Positions 1 through 5,246 of a stretch of 10,196 nucleotides of DNA are shown here, piece after piece. A program made the position numbers and the translations under genes. The notes under the pieces were generated by a model. That model was not told where the DNA came from, made no database searches, and saw only the letters and a list, made by a program, of their open reading frames with translations. How positions within the stretch are numbered: the first letter of the stretch is position 1; the number at the start of each line of letters is the position of its first letter. Source of the DNA: Clostridiaceae bacterium (GTDB taxonomy: Bacteria > Bacillota > Clostridia > DSM-8532); NCBI GenBank assembly GCA_025361665.1, contig JANYKF010000381.1, forward strand, positions 1 to 10,196. The letters are read 5' to 3'.

Positions 1-13
1 CCGCGAAGCATAT

Positions 14-19
14 AAAGTT
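14..19. repeat. Left target-site duplication of palindromic element copy 1
   Basis: AAAGTT at 14-19 is repeated exactly at 222-227, directly abutting the two ends (GATTCTCGTG and CACCAGAATC) of the seven-palindrome element. A 6-bp direct repeat at both junctions is what a transposition event leaves. Removing the element and one copy gives an uninterrupted TATAAAGTTTACCC. Confidence 0.65.
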
Positions 20-221
20 GATTCTCGTGCAAAAAGTCGATTTTCGACTTTTTCATGCAAGTTGCATTTTGCAACTTGCATGCATCCGGCGGCAAATGCC
101 GCCGGATGGCACCAAATCACGTGATTCGGTGTGTTGAAGGCACAAAATGTGCCTTCAACATGCAGGATGTCAGAGACATCCTGCATAAAAACTCACAAAA
201 GTGAGTTTTTACACCAGAATC
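20..221 (+). repeat. Seven-palindrome element, copy 1 (full length, 202 bp)
   Basis: Seven inverted repeats follow each other almost without gaps. P1 is 31-53 (stem AAAAAGTCGA), P2 54-82 (CATGCAAGTTGCA), P3 83-108 (CATCCGGCGGCA), P4 110-131 (centred on CACGTG, no loop, one mismatch pair), P5 132-160 (TGTTGAAGGCACA), P6 160-186 (ATGCAGGATGTC) and P7 187-210 (AAAAACTCAC). Stems are 10-13 bp with 2-4 nt loops. The outermost hairpins start in A runs and end in T runs on both strands, so each resembles a bidirectional intrinsic terminator. The ends form terminal inverted repeats, GATTCTCGTG against GATTCTGGTG. No protein is encoded inside. I infer a non-autonomous (MITE-like) mobile element; I do not recognise the family. 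P7 ends 58 bp upstream of the AraC start codon. Confidence 0.85.
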
Positions 222-227
222 AAAGTT
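222..227. repeat. Right target-site duplication of palindromic element copy 1
   Basis: AAAGTT here matches 14-19 exactly and starts immediately after the terminal GAATC of the element. See the left-hand duplication. Confidence 0.65.
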
Positions 228-268
228 TACCCTTCAATGGCGGGGAAACCTGCCGAAAGGCTTGTGAT

Positions 269-1114
269 ATGCTGGAAAAGCACTACATACGGAGAAAAGA
301 CAACACGGACCTCAATGTGTACCGATGCGGGATGGAATCCTGCACACCCGGTTTCGCCTGGGGCCCGGGCGTACGGGATCACTATCTGGTACACGTTATC
401 CGGGATGGCTGCGGCACCTTCACTTTGGATGGGCGCACATGGCCATTGGGCGCAGGTGATGGCTTCGTGCTCCCTCCGGACGTGCTGGCTTCCTGGCAGG
501 CGGATGCCGTGGATCCGTGGACCTATTCCTGGGTGGGCTTTCATGGCCTGCGAGCCGCGCCGGTGCTGGAAAAAGCGGGGTTCTGCGCGGAAACGCCGAT
601 TTTCCGGCACGACCGGGATGAACAGCTGTCCGTGATGCTCGGGGACCTGGTTGCGGCAGCCAGGCAGGAAAGCTCCGGCATGATGACGTCTCCCGGCGAC
701 CTGATACTGACCGGCCTCCTGTACCTGTTCCTTTCACGGCTGACGGCCCTGTGCCGCGTATCCGTGCCTGTGCGCGGCATCGCATCGGATAGGGACCGCC
801 ACGTGAAAAAAGCCATGGAATACATGGCCATGCATTATCCCGACGCATTCGGAATCAGCGATATGGCTCACGCACTGGGGCTTGACAGGAGCTACCTGTC
901 GACGCTCATCCACAAGCAGACGGGCAAATCCCCGCAAGCCCACCTCATCGCGCTGCGCATGGAGCGGGCCGCATACCTGATGCGCAATCCGCAGCTGTCC
1001 GTTGCCGATATCGCACGTTCCGTCGGATATGACGATCCGGCTCAGTTTTCCAAAACTTGCCGCAAGGAATACGGCATGTCGCCGACGCAATACAGGAAGG
1101 CGCTGCCGGGATGA
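269..1114 (+). CDS. AraC-family transcriptional regulator
   Basis: A 281-residue DNA-binding regulator with an N-terminal cupin-like sugar-sensing domain (about residues 15-150, including a GPGVRDHYLVHVI segment and a PWTYSWVGFHG segment typical of clostridial AraC sensors) and a C-terminal pair of helix-turn-helix motifs (about residues 190-281, with ISDMAHALGLDRSYLS and VADIARSVGYDDPAQFSK). The open frame continues upstream to 131, but that stretch lies in the palindromic element. I chose ATG 269 because GAAAGG sits 8 nt upstream and because family members begin close to this point. The stop is 18 bp before the β-mannosidase fragment, so the two probably formed one operon in which this protein sensed a mannoside or related sugar. 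The hairpin element just upstream (P7 looks like a terminator) probably cuts the gene off from upstream transcription. The coding sequence itself looks intact. The ligand is inferred only from the neighbour. Confidence 0.88.
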   Translation: MLEKHYIRRKDNTDLNVYRCGMESCTPGFAWGPGVRDHYLVHVIRDGCGTFTLDGRTWPLGAGDGFVLPPDVLASWQADAVDPWTYSWVGFHGLRAAPVLEKAGFCAETPIFRHDRDEQLSVMLGDLVAAARQESSGMMTSPGDLILTGLLYLFLSRLTALCRVSVPVRGIASDRDRHVKKAMEYMAMHYPDAFGISDMAHALGLDRSYLSTLIHKQTGKSPQAHLIALRMERAAYLMRNPQLSVADIARSVGYDDPAQFSKTCRKEYGMSPTQYRKALPG

Positions 1115-1132
1115 GCCGGAGGCGGTCAAATC

Positions 1133-1821
1133 ATGATCCCGAGTTGCCGTACTTTTCACCTTCTTCGAATCCGAAGCGGAGGCGTCATCATACTGGACCT
1201 TAGTACATATTCATGGACTTTGACCGGATACTCTCCAACATCCTGGACGATGGGGCGGACTCTGGAGCAGGCAATCCACAGCCTGCCCGAGATACCCCAG
1301 GTACCTGCCAAAGTGCCGGGTTCCGTTCAGCAGGCGTTGTTGACGGCAGGCATCCTTCCTGACTGGAACAGGAAGCTCGATTCACGCTCCTGCGAGTGGG
1401 TGGACCCATAACTGGTTCAGCGAAACGGGCGTTTACACGGAAGCTCGATTCACGCACCTGCGAGTGGGTGGCCCGAACTTTTACTCTAAAATATACGGGA
1501 TAGATGAAGCTCGATTCACGCACCTGCGAGTGGGTGGAGCATCGGGATTGGATATTTGCCGTTGAGATTCCGCGTCAGGTCCTTGAGGGGAAATCCAGGA
1601 TTTTGCGCTGTCTGGGTCTTGACGGATATGGCCTCGTATTCCTGACCCAAACTCAGGTCGGCTCTTTTGCCAATGGGTATGTGCCGCACACGTTTGATCT
1701 GGGTGACGTAACACTCCAGGAGATGAATCAACTGGAGATTGTCTTTCGGGATCTGCCTCACTTTAATGGCGTGCCATTTGTCTCCTCGCAGAACCGTGAC
1801 TTGAAAGCACGTTTCAATTAT
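1133..1821 (+). pseudogene. GH2 β-mannosidase-like gene, 5' fragment, interrupted and truncated
   Basis: Left of the interruption the frame reads IPQVPAKVPGSVQQALL then AGILPDWNRK. Right of it, EWVEHRDWIFAVEIP then LGLDGYGLVFL and SQNRDLKARFNY. These match the N-terminal jelly-roll domain of GH2 β-mannosidases, which remove terminal β-mannose from oligosaccharides. Three faults break it. A 134-bp insertion (two repeat-spacer units, 1372-1505) brings a TAA at 1409 and a frameshift; removing it rejoins the frames exactly. The gene stops at RFNY, where palindromic copy 2 begins, so about three quarters of a usual ~800-residue enzyme, including the whole catalytic barrel, is missing. The start is also doubtful: ATG 1133 has GGAGG 10 nt upstream, but a better-spaced GGAGG (1178-1182) precedes an ATA at 1190 where family N-termini would begin, hinting at a decayed ATG. 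Probably cotranscribed with the AraC gene. Confidence 0.8.
1372..1537 (-). CRISPR. CRISPR-like mini-array (3 repeats, 2 spacers) inside the GH2 coding sequence
   Basis: Three 32-bp repeats lie at 1372-1403, 1440-1471 and 1506-1537; each begins GAAGCTCGATTCACG and ends TGCGAGTGGGTGG on the plus strand. Repeats 2 and 3 are identical; repeat 1 differs only at 1388 (T for A). The spacers, 1404-1439 (36 bp) and 1472-1505 (34 bp), do not resemble each other or the host gene. Read on the minus strand, the repeat contains GGTGCGTGAATCGA, close to the 3' half of type I-C repeats (GGTGCGTGGATTGA), and 32-bp repeats with 34-36-bp spacers are usual for that type. On this reading the variant repeat is at the trailer end. 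The repeat is also ordinary β-mannosidase coding sequence. No cas genes or clear leader are visible in the window. Confidence 0.6.
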
Positions 1822-2022
1822 GATTCTGGTGTAAAAACTCACTTTTGTGAGTTTTTATGCAGGATGTCTCTGACATCCTGCATGTTGAAGGCACATTTTG
1901 TGCCTTCAACACACCAAATCACGTGATTCGGTGCCATCTGGCGGCATTTGCGCCGGATGCATGCAAGTTGCAAAATGCAACTTGCATGAAAAAGTCGAAA
2001 ATCGACTTTTTGCACGAGAATC
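1822..2022 (-). repeat. Seven-palindrome element, copy 2 (full length, inverted)
   Basis: This is the reverse complement of copy 1 from GATTCTGGTG to CACGAGAATC, with only a few differences: one base is missing and one substituted in the GC-rich P3 palindrome, so P3 is slightly imperfect here. All other stems are preserved, for example P7 at 1833-1856. The left end cuts the β-mannosidase reading frame directly after its FNY codons. Unlike copy 1, I see no direct repeat at the two junctions (AATTAT on the left, ATGTTT on the right), so this copy may have been rearranged after insertion. Copies 1 and 2 face each other and bracket the AraC/GH2 segment. Confidence 0.85.
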
Positions 2023-2052
2023 ATGTTTGATTGCAGTGTAATAACTCAAAAA

Positions 2053-2076
2053 TGTTCCTTGAAAACTGCATAAACA
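2053..2076 (+). promoter_or_regulatory. boxA-like antitermination motif
   Basis: TGTTCCTTGAAAACTGCATA resembles the TGTTCTTTGAAAACT boxA found in the leaders of Firmicutes rRNA operons, where Nus factors bind the transcript to prevent termination. No rRNA gene follows; the next open frame is the transposase remnant at 2120. It may be a leader element of that insertion sequence or a stray rrn-derived fragment. The call rests on sequence resemblance only. Confidence 0.35.
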
Positions 2077-2119
2077 GTAGCAATTGGTCATGAAGCAATG
2101 TGTAATAGTTATGTAAGCT

Positions 2120-2392
2120 ATGTGCGTGAAGTGTACCATGTTTCGTGAGCATGTTGAGCATACTCAATCCTCATTTCTTGGTGCCGATAACCTGATGTCC
2201 GAACGAAGCAGGAAACGTCTCGCAAAATCATGGGCTGTACCATTTTGCAGAGACGTTTTCAGCAATATTGATGAACGAAAGTTCGAACCACTTTTCAGTG
2301 CCCAGCGACACCTGGCAGTGAAAGGCATTCCGGCGATGATAATTCCAGAGAAACCAACCAGCGCACATCAGCTGTTTTCACGGCCGGGATGA
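2120..2392 (+). pseudogene. IS1182-family transposase remnant (N-terminal part)
   Basis: The 90-residue frame contains MFREHVEHTQSSF, KRLAKSWAVPFCRDVFSNID and ERKFEPLFSAQR. This order matches the N-terminus of IS1182-type transposases, where a short N-terminal segment is followed by a KSWA-like motif, an F..ID/NE..F..LFS stretch and then the conserved RPN.PVN region. Here the match is lost right after LFS, where RPN.PVN should start, and the DDE catalytic domain is absent. I saw no terminal inverted repeats. A more internal ATG at 2141 (MFREH) fits the family start better than 2120, and neither has a strong ribosome-binding site. This is a decayed insertion sequence, apparently lodged between two copies of the palindromic element. 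The family is assigned by recollection of motif order, not by a search. Confidence 0.5.
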
Positions 2393-2500
2393 ACTCGAAA
2401 TGAACGGATGGGATTCCAGATAGCGGACAGTCTTTCGCTCATCGTCCTTACCTGCATCATCCGCATTTTCACCCAACATTTCAGATTGCCCATGATAATT
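2393..2500. other. No recognisable gene between the IS remnant and palindromic copy 3
   Basis: The short open frames here resemble no family I know. The stretch ends in CATGATAATT immediately before the GATTCTGGTG end of copy 3. It could be more of the decayed insertion sequence or unrelated debris. Confidence 0.4.
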
Positions 2501-2610
2501 GATTCTGGTGTAAAAACTCACTTTTGTGAGTTTTTATGCAGGATGTCTCTGACATCCTGCATGTTGAAGGCACATTTTGTGCCTTCAACACACCAAATCA
2601 CGAGATTCGG
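2501..2610 (-). repeat. Seven-palindrome element, copy 3 (truncated, 110 bp)
   Basis: The sequence is essentially identical to copy 2 from its GATTCTGGTG end through P7, P6, P5 and most of P4, and stops at GATTCGG. P4 carries an A at its centre (CACGAG instead of CACGTG), which breaks the palindrome. The P3, P2 and P1 half and the second terminal repeat are missing. The truncated edge is only 14 bp beyond the stop codon of the minus-strand cupredoxin gene, so the remaining hairpins now lie where that gene's terminator would be. P7 (AAAAACTCAC stem followed by TTTTT) could serve as that terminator. Confidence 0.85.
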
Positions 2611-2624
2611 ACCATTTGAAATCA

Positions 2625-3050
2625 TCAGTTCACCTTGACAGTCCCTTTCATGGAAGGATGGTTGCCGCAATAATAGGAAAAAGACCCCGCGGTGTCGAAT
2701 GCATGTTCGAATGTGTCGCCTTGTTTCATACTGCCACTGTCAAAAGTATCAAAAGTGACCGTATGGATAGCCGAGTCTTCATTTTTCCAGATAACCTTGT
2801 CGCCTTTTTTGATCTCGACGGTTTCCGGATCAAATTGAAAACCCTTGATATTCACAGTATTGCCTTGAAGCGGCGTGACCGCTGTTGCGGCAACGGTGCT
2901 TTCGGATACGGCAGCAACGGCACTCGCCGAAACAGATGGGGCAATGGTGCCGGTCTTATTCCCTGGAGCCATGCCGCAAGCAGAAAAGGCCAGAATCAAT
3001 CCCAATATCAGTAAGATGGTAAGATTGAAAAACACTTTTCTGTTCATCAT
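2625..3050 (-). CDS. Cupredoxin (plastocyanin-like) lipoprotein
   Basis: A 141-residue exported blue-copper protein. Residues 1-24 form a lipoprotein signal: MNRK, a long hydrophobic stretch, then FSAC with Cys25 as the likely lipidation site. Residues 26-60 are a Ser/Ala/Val/Thr-rich linker. Residues about 62-141 form a cupredoxin domain with the full type 1 copper set: His96 (SAIHTVTF), Cys128 (YYCGNHPSMKG), His131 and Met134. Such proteins carry electrons or bind copper at the outer face of the membrane. The open frame extends 17 codons further, but GGGAG lies 5 nt before ATG 3050 (8 nt before the next in-frame ATG, 3047), so one of these two is the start. It lies 81 bp downstream of the small membrane protein in the same direction, so the two may be cotranscribed and act in one redox or metal pathway. 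The partner is unknown. Confidence 0.85.
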   Translation of the reverse strand: MMNRKVFFNLTILLILGLILAFSACGMAPGNKTGTIAPSVSASAVAAVSESTVAATAVTPLQGNTVNIKGFQFDPETVEIKKGDKVIWKNEDSAIHTVTFDTFDSGSMKQGDTFEHAFDTAGSFSYYCGNHPSMKGTVKVN

Positions 3051-3131
3051 TTTTTCTCCCTTTCCTAAAAATTGCTTTACAGACCGGTGGCGGAATGACA
3101 TCTCACGATTTCCCGGAAGAAAACAATCGGA

Positions 3132-3344
3132 TCATTTGATGTATGTCCACCCAAACCATAGAGCCATTCCTGCTGCCGCATGAAGCAACCCAAGAAAAAC
3201 AATCAGCAGCGCGACTCTTTTGTGCCAGATGAACGGTATTTTTATGAATTTCATTCCTCCTGCGACCTGAAGGAGGATTAGCAGAAAAATCAGTATCCCA
3301 CCCCAAATATGCAAGGGAAGCCCAAGAAAAACAGGTATTGTCAT
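3132..3344 (-). CDS. Small two-to-three-helix membrane protein
   Basis: A 70-residue, very hydrophobic protein. One helix spans about residues 8-30 (HIWGGILIFLLILLQVAGG), a short basic loop follows (KFIKIPFIWHKR), and a second helix runs through VALLIVFLGLLHAAAGMALW. Three histidines, one in each helix and one in the connecting loop (LPLHIW, IWHKR, LLHAA), recall the haem-ligating histidines of small b-type cytochromes, but that is a suggestion from spacing only. ATG 3344 was chosen because GGAGG lies 7 nt upstream; the in-frame ATG at 3350 is too close to that site. The gene precedes the cupredoxin gene with an 81-bp gap and the same orientation, which supports a joint membrane electron-transfer or copper-related role. 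I do not recognise a named family. Confidence 0.65.
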   Translation of the reverse strand: MTIPVFLGLPLHIWGGILIFLLILLQVAGGMKFIKIPFIWHKRVALLIVFLGLLHAAAGMALWFGWTYIK

Positions 3345-3450
3345 CCTCATCCCTCCTTCACTTGTCAACATTCCCACAATGGCAACACTTGAATCACCTT
3401 GTGCCATGCGAGATCAGGGAAAATGTGGTATCCTTTTTACAGACCGTCCC

Positions 3451-3479
3451 TTGACCCATTGAAACATGCTGCATATCCG
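3451..3479 (+). promoter_or_regulatory. Putative σ70-type promoter for the glycosidase/kinase operon
   Basis: TTGACC (3451-3456) and TATCCG (3474-3479) are separated by 17 bp, 44 bp upstream of the chosen start codon. The -35 is close to consensus; the -10 is weaker, matching only its first half well. Confidence 0.4.
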
Positions 3480-3492
3480 GTTATCGGATGCA
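3470..3492. promoter_or_regulatory. Imperfect palindrome overlapping the promoter (possible operator)
   Basis: The left arm TGCATATCCG and right arm CGGATGCA pair around a GTTAT centre, with two extra bases (AT) in the left arm. It overlaps the putative -10 and lies ahead of the glycosidase start, where a sugar-responsive repressor could block transcription. No regulator gene for it is in the window. Confidence 0.3.
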
Positions 3493-3523
3493 ATTCGGGG
3501 GAGGCCATGAAAGGAACGGAAAC

Positions 3524-5218
3524 ATGGATGCCGTATCGTTCAAACCCAAACAAACTCAGGGCTTCATGGTGTCGCAGGTAGGTTATGACGCAGGTCGTTT
3601 CAAACAGGCCGTCCTGCGCTCCACAGACCCGGCATGGATGGACGGGTGCCGTTTTGATGCACGGGATGTCTACAACAGCAAAATCTACTTTGAGGGAGAG
3701 GTGTTGAGCTGGGGCGAAAAATGGGGTTCCGTTTGGTGGACGGCTGATTTTACCGGTTTGTACCGGGAAGGGACGTACGTTCTTCATGTTTCCCGAAATG
3801 GTCAGGAAGTGACCAGGAGTGACCCGTTCCCCATATCAGAAAACCAGGTATGGAACCAGACTGTGGAAGCAGTGGCATTCACGCAATTTGAAGAACGTGC
3901 GAAAAAGGCGCGCCATGGCAGCGGATGGAAAGATTGCGGCAGCGACTGGCGGGAATGCGGATCCCACACTTTCGCCCTGATAGGCCTTTGCGACCTTTTG
4001 CATTTCGGGTTTGAATTCATGGGGACAGACCAGCAAAAGAGGCTCGGAGAGATCATCAGGACCGGATGCAGATTCCTTTGCCTGCTGATGGACAAGGCAA
4101 GAAGCGCCGGATATCCCGAAGGTGCCATCGCACATGAAATACCGAATCACGCCATCGTATTGCCCGGAGATGTCGCCTCCGCCTCGATGGCGTTAGGCTA
4201 TGCATCCCGCCTGCTCTTTGACTGGTGGCCCGAGGAGTCGTCGGACTGGCTTCGCCGGGCCAAGTCCGGTTTCGTCAGGTTCCTTGCTATGGATCCCTAT
4301 GGGGAGGGCGGCTTCTCCGGCATGAACCGCGGCCTGCCCGAATCATTCAGCCCGGAAGGCTTCATGACGCGGGATCTGTCGATGGCCTTGTGGGCGGGTC
4401 TCCAACTGTATTCATCGGGCATGGTGGAAGTGAAGGCGCAGCTGTTTTCCCTTTCGGAACAAATTTTGGATCGGCAGATCGGCCTTGAGCAGGCGGAATC
4501 CGGATACTGGGGCCATTTCAGAGAATTCGCCAGCACACCGCACAGCGAAAAGGCGAACACGCACCATCATGTCGGTCACGATACCGGAACTGTGATGGCA
4601 TTCAATGTGTTGCCTCTCATGGAAATGTGCCAGCGTTTTTTCGACAACACGAAAACACCCCGCATCCGCAAGGCGGTATGTGATTTTGCGGAACATTTTG
4701 CTGTGCCTGCATGCAGCGCCAATCCGTTTGGACTGCTGCCGCAGGGTGTGTTCGGGGATGAAGGGCTGCTGGATTTCTGCGGGCCATGGCACGGGACGAA
4801 TGTGACTTATGGTTATTTCTCCTCCATGGCGGTTCGATTGGCTGCCTTTGCCAGTCAGCCCGCGCTATATAACGCGGCAGTTGGCAACCTGCAATGGATA
4901 TGCGGCCTCCATGCCGGCGTAACGGTGGAATCCATGGCCGGCAGCGTCGTATGGCGCGAAACCATTCCAGAAGGGGTGGCGCTGCCATACGGCCAGATTA
5001 TCGGAGTCGGGCACCGTTGCGCCGGAGGGTGGTCGGACATCCGCGGAACCATCGTGAACGGATTTGCAACCAATCCGCAATTCACCCTGCAGGTTCCGCC
5101 CACCCGGGGAAACGATGGTCCATGGCTCTTCACGGATGAAGATTGGGTGCCTCACGCAGGAGGGTTCCTAAGCGCCGTGGCGGTCATGCGGGCACATTTC
5201 GCAGTGCCATGGAACTGA
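3524..5218 (+). CDS. Divergent GH9-like glycoside hydrolase, cytoplasmic
   Basis: A 564-residue protein without a signal peptide. Residues about 10-110 form an Ig-like domain of the cellulase N-terminal type (GFMVSQVGYDAGRFKQAVLRS ... YREGTYVLHV). The rest is an α/α-barrel. The GH9 nucleophile/base motif (W.DAGD) appears as SGWKDCGSDWREC at about residues 134-146, with an extra residue between the two aspartates. Near the C-terminus, TDEDWVPHAGGFLSAVA (about 537-553) takes the place of the NE...DWNA acid motif. GH9 enzymes cleave β-glucans; this one lies far from classical cellulases and, being cytoplasmic, probably acts on imported oligosaccharides. ATG 3524 was chosen for AAAGGA about 8 nt upstream. 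A better GGAGG (3500-3504) precedes an out-of-frame ATG at 3507 that opens only a 24-codon frame. The stop is 28 bp before the kinase start, suggesting one operon. The substrate is unknown. Confidence 0.7.
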   Translation: MDAVSFKPKQTQGFMVSQVGYDAGRFKQAVLRSTDPAWMDGCRFDARDVYNSKIYFEGEVLSWGEKWGSVWWTADFTGLYREGTYVLHVSRNGQEVTRSDPFPISENQVWNQTVEAVAFTQFEERAKKARHGSGWKDCGSDWRECGSHTFALIGLCDLLHFGFEFMGTDQQKRLGEIIRTGCRFLCLLMDKARSAGYPEGAIAHEIPNHAIVLPGDVASASMALGYASRLLFDWWPEESSDWLRRAKSGFVRFLAMDPYGEGGFSGMNRGLPESFSPEGFMTRDLSMALWAGLQLYSSGMVEVKAQLFSLSEQILDRQIGLEQAESGYWGHFREFASTPHSEKANTHHHVGHDTGTVMAFNVLPLMEMCQRFFDNTKTPRIRKAVCDFAEHFAVPACSANPFGLLPQGVFGDEGLLDFCGPWHGTNVTYGYFSSMAVRLAAFASQPALYNAAVGNLQWICGLHAGVTVESMAGSVVWRETIPEGVALPYGQIIGVGHRCAGGWSDIRGTIVNGFATNPQFTLQVPPTRGNDGPWLFTDEDWVPHAGGFLSAVAVMRAHFAVPWN

Positions 5219-5246
5219 TAACCGTGTGATTCTCAGGAGGATGATG

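Noticed and set aside
131..268. Upstream extension of the AraC open frame (46 extra codons)
   Set aside because: It translates the palindromic element and then non-family sequence; ATG 269 has the ribosome-binding site.
1504..1926. Continuous open frame as an independent 140-residue protein
   Set aside because: It starts at the edge of a CRISPR-like repeat, continues a β-mannosidase domain and then runs into palindromic copy 2; it is part of a broken gene.
1822..2022. Palindromic elements as CRISPR or attI-type recombination sites
   Set aside because: The seven hairpins differ from one another and whole copies recur with terminal repeats, which fits a mobile element rather than an array; no integrase is nearby.
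2491..2506. AATTAT left of copy 2 and its complement ATAATT left of copy 3 as a shared target duplication after inversion
   Set aside because: The sequence beyond copy 3 does not continue the β-mannosidase frame, and A/T-rich 6-mers match by chance easily.
3073..3446. Short direct repeat TTTACAGACCG near 3074 and 3436
   Set aside because: Only 11 bp, no further similarity around it, and no consistent position relative to genes.
3507..3581. 24-codon frame with a strong GGAGG before the glycosidase
   Set aside because: Too short and overlapping the glycosidase start in another frame; no resemblance to a known leader peptide, though translational coupling cannot be excluded.
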